Positions 42,101 to 46,157 of a DNA stretch of 64,000 bases are shown piece after piece. This DNA is from Siphonodentalium dalli. Lineage: Eukaryota; Mollusca; Scaphopoda; Gadilida; Siphonodentaliidae. Location: positions 212,364,205 through 212,428,204 of the forward strand of contig CP136064.1 in the NCBI GenBank assembly GCA_032622095.1, given 5' to 3'. Numbering within the stretch: the stretch's first letter is position 1; the number at the start of each line of letters is the position of its first letter. A program made the translations under genes and the position numbers. The notes beneath the pieces are model-generated. The model was not told the DNA's origin. It saw only the letters and a list, made by a program, of their open reading frames with translations, and ran no database searches.

Positions 42101-44816
42101 ACAAAATTTGAGTCGGATAGGTTGAGTAGTTTTCGCGTCTATAACACACATACATACATACTAACAGACAGAAGCTCCAAAATATATAATAGACTAGCCG
42201 ATGAGCCCGACGTTGTCCGGGTTATTCAAAAACCAAATTTCAAGTCGATAGCTCCACCCGTTTCCGAGATCTGGTCTGCGCATGCGCGAAGCTGGCGATC
42301 TGGTCTGCGCATGTGCGAAGCTGGCGTCGCACGGGCTCGGCGACCCGATAAAATTCGTATCCGGGGCAAGATACATTCACATAGCAAATTTCAAGTCGAT
42401 AGCTCCATCCGTTTCCGAGATCTCTCTGCGCATTCGCGAAGCTGGCGTCGCACGGGCTCGGCGACCCGATAAATTCGTATCTGGGGCAAGATACATTCAC
42501 ATACCAAATTTCAAGTCGATAGCTCCACCCGTTTCCGAGATCTCGTCTGCGCATGCGCGAAGCTGGCGTCGCACGGGCTCGGCGACCCGATAAAATTCGT
42601 ATCCGGGGCAAGATACATTCACATAGCAAATTTCAAGTCAATAGCTCCACCCGTTTCCGAGATCTCGTCTGCGCGAAGCGGGGTGCCGCACGGGCTCGCC
42701 AATACGACAACGTCCACCGCCTGGTCAAACTACACACACGTACCAAGTTTCGTCCCGATCGGTCGAGAATCGTAGATTTGTATAAATGACATACAGACAG
42801 ACAGACAGAGGTCTTCAAAATATATATGAGATAAATGTTAACCAGTTGGTTCTGCATTATAATATAGTGGACTTGGGATCAAGAGTTTGGTGAAGTGTAT
42901 GTAACTGATTAACTCTTGTTGTGTCTTAACCCTTTCTCTACTGAATGAATTCTCCAACTCAGTTATAATAGTATATGTTGGAATGGTCTATTATTCATTA
43001 GGAGGGGTGTTCAGGAAAAATTAGCAGATGACAGTATGACGAAAATATAATATAAGTGAAGAAGTATTCATTTACGATTGCCATATATCTCCTTTTCTTT
43101 TTCACGAATAACAAAACAGGGTGCTAACTTGAAATTCTTGGAAATACTTAATTCTATTCTCCTTGCTATTAAAGTATTATTGGTCAATTCAGGACTCTTC
43201 ATAGATGCTTTTTAGTGTTTAATTAGTTGTCATAATCTCAAAATTTGTAAACACTGTGTGAAATGAGCAATGTGACAGAAAAATTGTTACTCTATTTTTA
43301 GCAAGGAACTGGGGAATCGGGTAGCTGTATAGGAATTCCGACAACTGCCTGATTGGCTCCATCGCTTTACCATTAAAGGCCCACTTAATTTTCGAATGAC
43401 CAGATAACCTTATACACAACATATCCCATATTATATACCATTTGGAAGAGGAACCAAAAATATATATATTCCACCAGAATACGGAACAGCTGTGGCCTTG
43501 GAGTGTCCACCAAGTGAGAGAGATTCTCAGATTCATTTCAAGACTTCCCCCCCTTGTCAACCCAGAATGCATCAGAAATCAAACCAAGAGATAGAGTTAT
43601 TCCCCTTCATTGATAGTAATAGACTTTATAGTACAGTCTGGATCAAAATTAATCACAGAACACACCTCAGTACCTCGACAAAAACAATGTTCCCAGTTTA
43701 TTCGACCGGATCAGTTGATAATACAATGTTTTGGAGCTTCCTCTTTCAAATGGTATATAATATGGAATATGTTGTATATAATGTGATCTGGTGGTTCGAA
43801 AATTAAGTGGGCCTTTAAATGTTATGATTGGCTGACACTAACGTAATGCTTCTTGGAAGTAATGGAATTCTCCGCTATTTCGTTTAAACTCATTAACGCG
43901 TGTGTGTAGCCATTATTGAGATAGAATTCTGTCAAAAATTTAGGTATCATCCCTGCAGCCCTCGAAACTATTCGACATGTTGCCACAGCATTTCCCACTG
44001 CATTGCTTATTGTTGTGGCCAATTTCAAGGACTGTGCCTTTATCATCCACGCATATGTTAAAAATTGTGAATCACTACCCTGAACTTTCCTTCTAGATTT
44101 TGGGATATATAATATTAATTTTGAGTCGGAGAAACAGATAACTGTAGCTTCTGTCACTAGGACATTTTTTCATCTCAAATTATTGAACCAGGATAGATAT
44201 TGTGTCTATTAGTAGAACGTCACATCATTTTTTATTAGTAATCTATCTTTTAAAACACTTTTACTGGTAAGTGAGATACTAGATGCAAAGTTTTTTTGGT
44301 AATAGTTGAAACGTGACCTGTAAAGGAATCATTACATAGACATTTTGTCTTTGTTATCAGAAGTGCTGTCGGGAAAGGATAGAGCACCTTTCTATACTAA
44401 AGCATAATAGATGTATTAGATGAGTAGTTATTCAATATGAAATGTTCAGATAATCAGTTCAACAAACAACCATACATGTAGGACATTTGTTGAACTTATC
44501 TGAACATTTCCCTCAAATAAATACGACTCCTTCTGCACTTTTATAATCTGCCGTCTGCTTATTTTCTTGAACAGCCCATCCAGATGTATAATAGATCATT
44601 CCATGAACCGGCATACTTTTATAACTGAATGGGAGAATCGATTAGAAGGTAGCAGCGTTAATAGAACTTACCATAAGTTCATATATGTCAGGGCTTGTAG
44701 CTGAACAATGGCTTCTGGAATGATTTTGACGATGTTATGATAACAATTGAGTTTTTCTAAAGATGTGTAATCACAGACTTCTCTTGGTACATCGGACAAT
44801 CGGTTCTTCGATAAAT
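523..44816 (-). CDS. LRCH: LRCH family protein, spliced, partial at both ends (11 exons)
   Basis: Spliced minus-strand gene for a leucine-rich repeat and calponin-homology domain protein, a family of cytoplasmic or membrane-associated scaffolds linked to the actin/septin cytoskeleton and cell migration (family knowledge). Exons in transcript order: 44816-44672, 36974-36845, 34363-34258, 29416-29280, 28827-28700, 27916-27793, 25469-24822, 22704-22594, 15151-14970, 2394-2254, 654-523. Each has an AG acceptor and GT donor and every phase agrees, giving 1,984 nt or about 661 codons. Residues 1-175 hold about seven LxxLxLxxNxLxxLP repeats, including SCNEI, ASNNKL and LENNPL motifs. The following LCTKGKQHI linker is diagnostic of LRCH. 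Residues 257-472 are low complexity, 473-540 charged coiled coil, 571-661 Ser/Tyr/Pro-rich. The N-terminal exon and C-terminal calponin-homology exons are outside the window. Paralogue number cannot be assigned; invertebrates usually have a single LRCH. Confidence 0.9.
725..969. mobile_element. TTAA miniature element, family B, copy 1
   Basis: Bounded by TTAACCCTTTGATGA and AAGGGTTAA. Internal paired boxes of the type TTATATATGxGAG and CxCATATATAAGAGAATGCA form two stem-loops. The TTAA target suggests a piggyBac-like origin (inference). No coding capacity. Confidence 0.8.
1305..1693. repeat. tandem duplication of ~190 bp
   Basis: Units 1305-1488 and 1503-1693 align over their whole length (CATAAATATATATTTACAT, GATTGGTCAACTG, CCCAATAAAACACAC, then TGAxGTCACATC). 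Unit 2 carries a full TGACGTCA palindrome at 1635-1642, mutated in unit 1. Confidence 0.75.
1844..1970. repeat. foldback sequence ~127 bp
   Basis: The left arm TGTAGTTTGAGTGTTTTAT is inverted at the right end, with a second inner pairing around GGCCxxTGG. A small palindromic element relic within the last intron seen of LRCH. Confidence 0.6.
2254..2394 (-). CDS. LRCH: LRCH exon j: Tyr/Ser/Pro-rich segment
   Basis: 141 nt. One base completes a split Asn codon, 46 codons follow, and it ends with AG before GTATGC. It encodes YNSYYATPSHPSPVSP and QYYDRSYPNTERIYS. There is no known domain. Phases agree with both neighbours. A 12.6-kb intron, containing the 5.4-kb compound element, separates it from the previous exon; a small additional exon inside that intron cannot be excluded. 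Confidence 0.85.
2530..3545. other. intronic stretch, nothing recognised
   Basis: AT-rich, only short frames. One small direct repeat (GTTGAAATTCTATAAA, twice at about 2,683-2,720). No structured repeat seen. Confidence 0.6.
3546..3962. mobile_element. double-hairpin miniature element, family A, copy 1
   Basis: Outer inverted ends read AAATAGTGTG..CATTTGCAG. Inside each end is a hairpin of GCAGAATGAGGTCC and the (A)GGGTGAATTTAGTGATGC type; the two hairpins flank a ~200-bp spacer (CTTCTxGGAAGTATCTAT ... GCAGTTGAGGCCTC). Non-coding. Confidence 0.8.
4281..4543. mobile_element. TTAA miniature element, family B, copy 2
   Basis: Near full length: TTAACCCTTTCATGATGGG at the left, GCTCCAGTCATGGAAGGGTTAA type end at the right, and two internal stem-loops built from CTTATATATGCGAG and its complement. 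Confidence 0.85.
4785..4999. mobile_element. TTAA palindromic miniature element, family E
   Basis: Almost the whole 215 bp is one palindrome: TTAACTCTTTCAGTGCCAAG at the left and CTTGGCACTGAAAGGGTTAA at the right, meeting at AGACCTCTAAGAGCTCT. Flanking TTAA on both sides. Non-coding. Confidence 0.85.
5836..6067. mobile_element. TTAA miniature element, family B, copy 3
   Basis: Left end TTAATCCTTTCATGATGGG, right end CAGTCATGGAAGGGTTAA. The first stem-loop is shortened; the second is intact. Confidence 0.82.
6241..6435. mobile_element. TA-type palindromic miniature element, family C, copy 1
   Basis: Ends CAGTAATGCCCTAAATAATC and its complement. The body is a palindrome centred on GCTCTCAGTGAGAGC. 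The left arm lacks the GGATTTAGTCGGAAATATGG segment still present in the right arm. TA-flanked ends suggest a Tc1/mariner-type origin (inference). Confidence 0.82.
6676..6819. repeat. 48-bp minisatellite, 3 units
   Basis: Three 48-bp units at 6676, 6724 and 6772, sharing TATCGCGCGAC and CAAACCAAATATAT. Because 48 is a multiple of three, both strands stay open through it as 16-residue repeats; I see no sign that either is a protein. Confidence 0.9.
6900..8105. other. intronic stretch, nothing recognised
   Basis: AT-rich sequence without a repeat or coding signal I can support. Confidence 0.55.
8106..8368. mobile_element. TTAA miniature element, family B, copy 4 (inverted)
   Basis: Reads in the opposite orientation to copies 1-3: TTAACCCTTACATGACTGG at the left, TCATGAAAAAGTTAA at the right. 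Both stem-loops are present. It ends three bases before the 8.37-kb compound element. Confidence 0.85.
8371..8695. mobile_element. short foldback element with ~58-bp inverted ends
   Basis: The left arm (ACAATATTTTCCTAAATAAG ... CTTGCCCACTGAAC, 8371-8427) is inverted nearly perfectly at 8638-8695. Its interior (8428-8575) matches, inverted, the right end of the neighbouring long element at 13616-13765, including the TAATCACGTGATTTCTGACA segment. Confidence 0.75.
8826..8905. repeat. AT/ACAT microsatellite
   Basis: Imperfect run of TATACATATACATGCACA and TATATATATATACACACATG. Confidence 0.85.
9122..9158. repeat. homopolymer tract of 37 C
   Basis: Uninterrupted C run followed by GAAAGGGGAG. Length is likely polymorphic or sequencing-sensitive. 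In minus-strand translation it would read as poly-Gly, which I do not take as coding. Confidence 0.95.
10859..10928 (-). repeat. tRNA-like sequence, probable SINE head
   Basis: On the minus strand a ~70-nt stretch has an A-box-like AGAGCTGGGTGGTTATGCC and a B-box-like CCTGGGTTCGACCATCC at tRNA spacing. The T and acceptor stems pair poorly, so it is not a functional tRNA; a tRNA-derived SINE promoter is the likely reading. The body after it is not recognised. Confidence 0.45.
11034..11265. repeat. ~170-230 bp module, copy 1 of 3
   Basis: Shares with the copies at 12.2 and 12.7 kb: GATAGTCCAG, GGTTCGATGGGTAGCCCC, AACCCGCG, GAGTGCTAATTACGCCAAT, GGAAC and CTCGAAACxAGGGAA. The function is unknown. 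Confidence 0.75.
12174..12345. repeat. ~170 bp module, copy 2 of 3
   Basis: Aligns to copy 1 from CAACAGxCGxCCCG to GAGGAACACxATATATCG. It is preceded at about 12,149 by GAGCTCAGTGGTCACAG (A-box-like), with CCGTTCGATAGTCC (B-box-like) about 60 bp on. Confidence 0.75.
12663..12850. repeat. ~170 bp module, copy 3 of 3
   Basis: Contains GGGTTCGATGGGTAGCCCC, GAGTGCTAATTACGCCAATT and CCTCGAAACGAGGGAAGCG. Its 5' part diverges from the other two copies. Confidence 0.72.
13790..14530. other. intronic stretch with one uninterpreted 128-codon plus-strand ORF
   Basis: An open frame at 13,842-14,228 has no domain I recognise and opposes LRCH. Its AT-rich composition matches the flanks. Treated as chance, though it is longer than its neighbours. 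Confidence 0.4.
14531..14917. mobile_element. double-hairpin miniature element, family A, copy 2
   Basis: Both hairpins and the spacer are present, with the left hairpin eroded on its right side (CACCACATCATTCTGA). The right end CAAACACACTATTTCAG lies about 50 bp from LRCH exon i. Confidence 0.82.
14970..15151 (-). CDS. LRCH: LRCH exon i: coiled coil and proline-rich linker
   Basis: 182 nt, phase 0 start after CTTTAG, ending with AA of a split codon before GTATGTATT. It encodes LQEDQRALLDRQREEMKQK and then a Pro-rich stretch (PPEPAPAP). GTATGT is preferred over the alternative GTATTG three codons later because it keeps the frame into the next exon. A family A miniature element ends about 50 bp downstream. 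Confidence 0.88.
15254..15466. mobile_element. TA-type palindromic miniature element, family C, copy 2
   Basis: Near-perfect 210-bp palindrome, TACAGTAATGCCCTAAATAA to ATTACTGTA, with AGTCGGAAATATGGCTTGTT arms meeting at CTCTCACTGAGAG. The best-preserved copy. Confidence 0.9.
15525..15615. repeat. GGGAGAA hairpin relic
   Basis: GACATTCCTAGAGGTTTCAA followed by a hairpin of CATTTCTCCCT and AGGGAGAAATG. It resembles the end of the 1.6-kb element at 51.3-52.9 kb. Confidence 0.5.
15655..16425. mobile_element. diverged foldback relic, family G
   Basis: The left part (TTATTGTCACGTTTGTATGC, CTTGTTATGxAAACAAA) and right end (ACACCGAAGGCCGCCCGTCC, CTTTAAA) match the foldback element at 19.96-20.33 kb. 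The middle is expanded and unrelated. Confidence 0.45.
16525..16777. mobile_element. TA-type palindromic miniature element, family C, copy 3
   Basis: Ends TACAGTTATGCCCTAAATAA and GGGCATTATAGTA. At the centre the usual GAGAGC loop is replaced by a GATTCCAGTGATTCCAGTA-type insertion. Confidence 0.85.
16866..16995. mobile_element. truncated family C copy 4 inside a family D start
   Basis: TTAACCCTTTCTATATACTC is the start of a TTAA family D element. It is interrupted by the left half of a family C palindrome (ACAGTAATGCCCTAAATAAT to TTGCCATTCATTCAG). Neither element has its right half. Confidence 0.6.
17266..18045. repeat. ~365-bp tandem repeat, 2.1 units
   Basis: Units begin at 17,266, 17,639 and (partial) 17,998 with TxxAAAGTTTxAGACxTxxxGCACCA. 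Shared internal landmarks are TTGGGGTATxTGCTTAGCAACC, AATTACGA and CCGTTACCAGGGAGTGA. Confidence 0.75.
19180..19330. repeat. dispersed repeat fragment
   Basis: AACCAAATTTGGTGTGGTGACT, then GTTAGTTTTTTCAAAATTTTG, also seen at about 61.33-61.40 kb. Boundaries not determined. Confidence 0.55.
19430..19690. repeat. diverged dispersed repeat
   Basis: Short blocks (TTCGTCCCGAA, ATTGTGCATA, CAGACxxTGTGTT, TTATTCACTGAAATA) occur in the same order at about 46.0-46.2 kb, beside the left breakpoint of the large duplication. Confidence 0.5.
19806..19959. mobile_element. TTAA miniature element, family B, copy 5 (deleted)
   Basis: Only the second stem-loop remains between TTAACCCTTTCATGATGGG and GTCATGGAAGGGTTAA. 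The right TTAA is shared with the start of the next foldback element. Confidence 0.8.
19956..20327. mobile_element. foldback element, family G (~370 bp)
   Basis: Left arm TTAAAGGCAAGGATGGCCCT and on to AAGAATATTAAGATAGAGAC is inverted at the right end (ATATTTTAATATTCTTTATG ... CCGAAGGCCATCTGTGCCTT). Arms are 130 bp or more with mismatches. Non-coding. Confidence 0.75.
20827..20914. repeat. 88-bp hairpin
   Basis: GGTTGACATAACAAGGTGTG and its complement pair, with GATATTGATGGCT continuing the stem and a short loop around GTTCCAAG. Possible foldback relic. Confidence 0.75.
20930..22590. other. intronic stretch, nothing recognised
   Basis: No foldback or tandem structure seen; the short frames at 21.4-21.8 kb overlap each other and look fortuitous. 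Confidence 0.5.
22594..22704 (-). CDS. LRCH: LRCH exon h: charged coiled-coil segment
   Basis: 111 nt, 37 codons, phase 0 at both ends, with a CATCAG acceptor and GTATCAG donor. It encodes ELQRQKSDYERRKKIAEQ followed by a run of Glu and Arg, a single charged helix or coiled coil as found in the middle of LRCH proteins. It continues in frame into LQEDQRALLDRQREE of the next exon. Confidence 0.9.
22705..24821. other. intron between LRCH exons g and h, nothing recognised
   Basis: 2.1 kb, one of the few parts of the window free of recognisable miniature elements. Confidence 0.55.
24822..25469 (-). CDS. LRCH: LRCH exon g: large low-complexity exon
   Basis: 648 nt, exactly 216 codons, phase 0 at both ends (acceptor CTTGCAG, donor GTAAGAATT). 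It starts STENEDPN and ends DDEFTK. The sequence is rich in Asn, Ser, Pro, His and Gln, with no recognised domain, so it is probably disordered. It is the longest open frame of the window with coding character. LRCH family members have a variable linker in this position. Because it is a multiple of three it could be skipped without a frameshift. Confidence 0.88.
25551..25685. repeat. ~30-bp minisatellite, 4 units
   Basis: Repeats of ATCATGAGTGGGTAACTGAA followed by TACCAGAAT(T/G), the first unit slightly longer. It lies in the intron just upstream of LRCH exon g. Confidence 0.88.
26670..26984. mobile_element. family A copy 3, left part
   Basis: Starts ATTGTGTGTCTGTCATTGCA; holds an eroded left hairpin, the spacer and most of the right hairpin, then stops at GGGGACCTTACTCAT. 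The missing end is found at 27,737-27,770. Confidence 0.78.
26985..27736. mobile_element. tandem pair of ~320-bp units inserted in family A copy 3
   Basis: Units at about 27,050-27,374 and 27,375-27,706 share TTCATAATTATxGGTAA, GATTGTTGTTTTCGATGAATA, GTTGCTTCGxGTTTATTT and a long hairpin of GAGCCTCGGTAAACCTCGGC with CGAATTTAGTGAACT. CTCAT flanks the block on both sides. Confidence 0.65.
27737..27770. mobile_element. family A copy 3, right end
   Basis: CCTCATTCTGCAAATGACAG then ACACACTATTTACAGG: the standard family A terminus, separated from its body by the inserted block. Confidence 0.75.
27793..27916 (-). CDS. LRCH: LRCH exon f: Ser/Asp-rich segment
   Basis: 124 nt. One base completes His, followed by 41 codons ending in frame at WMPE before GTATGG. 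It contains SSDSGYSTTDSSE, comparable to the SDSGVGSDN segment of vertebrate LRCH proteins. A split copy of a miniature element lies just downstream in the intron. Confidence 0.9.
28014..28188. mobile_element. TTAA family B, degenerate copy 6
   Basis: TGCACTGGTGTAGCATTxAA, CATTCTCTTATATATGTGAG and CATATATGAGAGAAT remain. The TTAA termini are lost and the second stem-loop is mostly deleted. Confidence 0.6.
28700..28827 (-). CDS. LRCH: LRCH exon e: post-repeat linker
   Basis: 128 nt, phase 0 start after TTATTCAG, ending with CA of a split His codon before GTAAGT. It encodes LCTKGKQHIMKYLLLEA and then a basic segment. The CTKGK.HI.KYL block directly after the repeats is the best family marker here, because it occurs in LRCH proteins and not in generic leucine-rich-repeat proteins. 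Confidence 0.94.
29280..29416 (-). CDS. LRCH: LRCH exon d: last leucine-rich repeats
   Basis: 137 nt. Two bases complete a Glu codon (LPVEISKL), followed by LRKLDFACNKISTLP and LEEICLENNPLSMPPAH. It ends in frame before GTAAGTTAG. LENNPL..PPA is the conserved end of the LRCH repeat domain. A 1.7-kb transposable element lies about 60 bp upstream of its acceptor, in the intron. Confidence 0.93.
29479..31182. mobile_element. 1.7-kb inverted-repeat element with 9-bp target duplication
   Basis: Ends are GGAAACGGGCCCACTCGCCC and, on the other strand, GATCCGGGCCCACTCGCCCC. CTATATTAC stands directly outside both ends (29,470-29,478 and 31,183-31,191). A second inverted-repeat element is nested inside. 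No transposase is readable. A 9-bp duplication fits Mutator-like elements, but this is inference. It lies in the intron just upstream of LRCH exon d. Confidence 0.75.
30380..31085. mobile_element. nested ~700-bp foldback element with ~50-bp perfect inverted ends
   Basis: TACATTTGTATTAAAGTTGT continuing to TTGATATATTAAT (30,381-30,432) is exactly inverted at 31,033-31,085. The interior has a GGGCGCGAAGCGCCC hairpin and no readable protein. Confidence 0.75.
31207..31465. mobile_element. TTAA family D element, copy 1
   Basis: Hairpin of GAAATGTTCTGATAATAAGT and its complement around a short loop, then TTTATTATCTCTCGTCCTGT and GAATGGGAGAATCCATTTAG, ending GGATTAA. The left end is truncated close to the preceding 1.7-kb element. 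Confidence 0.7.
31637..31895. mobile_element. TTAA family D element, copy 2
   Basis: GTAACCTTTTTATACTAAAT at the left, the same TTCAGATAATAAGTTCAACA hairpin, and GAATGAGAGAATCCATTTAG ... GGGTTAA at the right. Very similar to copy 1 over the last 180 bp. Confidence 0.78.
31978..32393. mobile_element. double-hairpin miniature element, family A, copy 4 (best preserved)
   Basis: Hairpin 1 (31,998-32,089) is a near-perfect GCAGAATGAGGTCCCCAGAG palindrome. Hairpin 2 (32,280-32,372) repeats the design with more mismatches. The outer ends are GGAAATAGTG and CACTATTTCC. Confidence 0.88.
32395..34257. other. intronic stretch, one hairpin only
   Basis: Apart from the hairpin at 33.06-33.17 kb, nothing is recognised. 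Confidence 0.5.
33058..33173. repeat. 116-bp hairpin
   Basis: AATAAACATACCATGTTGAG and its complement form the stem, continuing through GGCTATTTGG / CCAAATATCC and TTCAAGCATGAA; the loop lies around ACAGTCAAACTGT. Confidence 0.78.
34258..34363 (-). CDS. LRCH: LRCH exon c: leucine-rich repeats
   Basis: 106 nt, phase 0 at the start and one base over at the end. It opens DVSCNEISHLP after a poly-T/ACAG acceptor, continuing MDL from the previous exon into LMDLDVSCNEI, and holds LRCLNLRKNLLVELP. The donor is GTAAGTTG. Confidence 0.93.
34571..34783. mobile_element. TTAA miniature element, family B, copy 7
   Basis: CAACCCTTTCATGACGTGAG at the left (TTAA mutated) and AGGCATGGAAGGGTTAA at the right. 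The first stem-loop is shortened. Confidence 0.8.
34986..35184. mobile_element. TTAA miniature element, family B, copy 8 (inverted)
   Basis: TTAACCCTTCCATGACAGGA at the left. The right end AGCTCTCATCATGAAAGGGA has lost its TTAA. Internal deletion in the first stem-loop. Confidence 0.78.
35322..35724. mobile_element. double-hairpin miniature element, family A, copy 5
   Basis: ATAGTGTGTCTTCCATTTGC at the left and TTGACACACACTATTTGC at the right. The left hairpin is shortened (lacking its loop region); spacer and right hairpin are present. Confidence 0.83.
36222..36455. mobile_element. TTAA miniature element, family B, copy 9
   Basis: TTAACCCTTTCATAGAAGGC at the left and TCATGGAAGGGTTAA at the right. 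The first stem-loop is complete; the second is partly deleted. Confidence 0.85.
36511..36724. mobile_element. TTAA miniature element, family B, copy 10 (inverted)
   Basis: TTAACCCTCCATGACTGGAG at the left, GTCATGGAAGCGTTAA at the right. Both ends carry the CTGGAGCTTC type of terminus, which is normally the right end only, so this copy looks like a right-end/right-end palindrome. Confidence 0.8.
36845..36974 (-). CDS. LRCH: LRCH exon b: leucine-rich repeats
   Basis: 130 nt. One base completes the Cys codon left open by the previous exon; 43 codons follow and the exon ends in frame at MDL before GTGAGT. It encodes RNQLTNLPPSL and LLASNNKLVSLPEEI, two typical repeats with the ASNNKL signature seen in vertebrate LRCH proteins. 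The acceptor is TTTTTCAG. Confidence 0.93.
37161..37790. repeat. dispersed repeat with 80-130-bp internal repeats, GGAC run and terminal hairpin
   Basis: Begins near AACAAGAGGTGTGCATTCGA. AAATTATTxAAATCGGTTCA TA segments recur at about 37.32, 37.48 and 37.62 kb. A GGAC tandem run occupies 37,662-37,694, and the end is a hairpin of CCCCCATTTTCTTCGAAAGT GGGGG (37,751-37,775) then TATAAC. Such elements are common in bivalve genomes (recollection, not checked). Confidence 0.65.
38470..38660. repeat. dispersed repeat segment
   Basis: GGACCATAACTCCGACAAAA, CACATACCAAATTTGGTTCG and CTAAAGTTATCATCCGxAAA blocks are shared with 47.5-47.8 kb and its duplicate. Confidence 0.55.
38839..39370. repeat. dispersed repeat bounded by GCTCAACTTG motifs
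   Basis: Starts GTGTCAATGACACAGTAGCT CAACTTGG and ends ACTTTGTCAAGTTGAGCTAA A. The interior has two CTTGTTCCCATC/CTGTTCCCATC units. The start motif recurs at 53.26 and 60.59 kb, the end motif at 61.68 kb. Confidence 0.55.
39371..42019. other. intronic stretch, mostly unrecognised
   Basis: Contains the GGTAGCCTG minisatellite and a G run at about 40,575. A 127-codon minus-strand frame at 39,724-40,107 has no domain I know. Confidence 0.45.
40857..41010. repeat. degenerate GGTAGCCTG minisatellite
   Basis: Irregular repeats of GTAGCCxGTTTTT, GGTAGCCGGTTTCGTAGCCT and CTGTAGC with variable spacers. Confidence 0.65.
42020..42835. repeat. CpG-rich array of ~120-bp repeats with CAGA tail
   Basis: After a unique lead (AGCGAGGTCAAGGTCTCACG) comes an array of about four ~120-bp units, 42,228-42,700. 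Shared blocks are AATTTCAAGTCGATAGCTCC, CCGTTTCCGAGATCT, GCGCATGCGCGAAGCTGGCG and GGGCTCGGCGACCCGATAAA. It ends in CATACAGACAGACAGACAGA. Probably a dispersed repeat family; overlapping frames on both strands are by-products of the array. Confidence 0.8.
42926..43045. mobile_element. TTAA family D fragment
   Basis: TTAACCCTTTCTCTACTGAA TGAATTCTCC, then CTATTATTCATTAGGAGGGG and TTCAGGAAAAATTAGC: the right part of family D in inverse orientation, with no hairpin. Confidence 0.6.
43373..43819. mobile_element. 447-bp foldback element
   Basis: TTAAAGGCCCACTTAATTTT CGAA at the left is inverted at the right (TTCGAAAATTAAGTGGGCCT TTAA). Pairing continues through CCATATTATATACCATTTG and GAAGAGGAA. The middle ~250 bp is unpaired and has no readable domain. 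Confidence 0.85.
44378..44661. mobile_element. TTAA family D element, copy 3, next to LRCH exon a
   Basis: CACCTTTCTATACTAAAGCA at the left, hairpin of GAAATGTTCAGATAATCAGT, and GAATGGGAGAATCGATTAGA ... GCGTTAA at the right. The right TTAA stands 10 bp from the exon border (donor GT at 44,670-44,671). Confidence 0.78.
44672..44816 (-). CDS. LRCH: LRCH exon a: first leucine-rich repeats
   Basis: 145 nt, the most upstream exon found. It starts with two bases of a split codon (Asp if the previous exon ends in G) after a TTTCAG acceptor and ends with TG before GTAAGTTC. It encodes LSKNRLSDVP and LEKLNCYHN repeats, continuing into the next exon as NLCRNQL. In known LRCH proteins this segment follows the first exon, so one upstream exon is missing here. 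A miniature-element relic ends about ten bases past the donor. Confidence 0.92.
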
Positions 44817-46157
44817 CTGAAATAAAAAAAAATCTTGATAAATTAAACAGACACGGCTCATTTGAACCCCAAAATTTTGTATACATAATTTGGAAAGAGG
44901 AAGCTCAAACATACCAAGTTGAAGATTTCGGAACTTTTCGTAGATATAGTGCTGAAAATACGTGTTTTGTTTCTGATATTTTTTGATAAATTTGAGATCG
45001 TTTCAAATTTTGTAATCAGCAGTCGTGTAAAAACGGCACATGACATGGGAATAACATAAACAGCTAGCTGTCTTCGCTCTGAAACTTTTATGGAAGTACA
45101 TGTACATAATTTAGACGATTAAAACAAAGAGAAAGAATAGCATAGTTCTTTAATTGATTCATCTTTAGATTACACAATGGACCTTTTCAGGAAGTCGGTC
45201 TTTTTTTTGTTTCCGTTTCCAGAATTGCAATGAAATCAAATGTCGCAATATTTTATCAGGACCCGATCACCATTTTCGAAGTTATATTTTTAATGACTTC
45301 AATGTGTCGCTCTGGGACATATAATGCTCATAGAAAGGTAGTTCAGGTATTTATCAACCTATTTCAGATACCAGGAAAAATTCAAAAGTGAATATTATAA
45401 GGTGTATTTTGGAGCTCAATCCGACATGTGACTTTAACAAACAGCACCAATAAACATATATGAGTAATGCTGGAGGAATTGTGTTAATTGGAGATCTGAC
45501 ATTTTGATCAGGAAACACAAAGCCTGTAATCATTCATCTGTGATTTAATTGACTTGATGAAAGTGATGATTTAACAGCCCATTAAATTATCTTGAGTAAC
45601 CATCCAGCATTGTCAGACCCTAAGGGAAATTATTATTTTAATTCCTGTTCAGTTTAATCTGTATTCATCCTTTTTGTGAATAAAAGGATTTATTTTTTAA
45701 TTTGTTCGAGAAAAAAATCAGTACTAATAGCAAGCTATTGTAACATTTTTAGCTTTCCAAAATCACTTTTAACCCCCTAATAACTAATTCCCAGAGATGA
45801 GTAGTTACTAGATTTTCATTGATTCAGTTAATAGTTAAACTGATGTGGAACACTCTGTCTGAACACTGGGTGTAAAGAATTGAGATGCAAATAATCTTGC
45901 CCAAATTAGTCACATAAATTTGATATTGGCCTGAAAAAGCGTCTTTGTTATCAACGATGTACATGCACTGAATATTATTGGCATAACCATTATATTTAAC
46001 ACCCAATAGTTCGTCCCGAATAAAGAATTACATTTGTGCATAGTTCAGACGCTGTGTTCTTTGAAATGGCATAGCAAATTTGATATTATCAACAATCTTA
46101 GTTAATTGATACATTCTTCAAGTCAAGATGGTGTTTGGGGACTAACTTCTCAGTTTT
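44817..46157. other. upstream intron of LRCH, mostly unrecognised
   Basis: No exon with LRCH N-terminal features found. From about 45.93 kb it holds a diverged copy of the 19.4-19.7 kb repeat. Confidence 0.5.

Noticed and set aside
42029-42629. Overlapping Arg-rich frames on both strands
   Set aside because: Direct consequence of the 120-bp GC-rich tandem array, since the unit length keeps frames open.
43822-44157. 111-codon minus-strand frame beside exon a
   Set aside because: No LRCH or other domain and no convincing acceptor/donor pair in phase.
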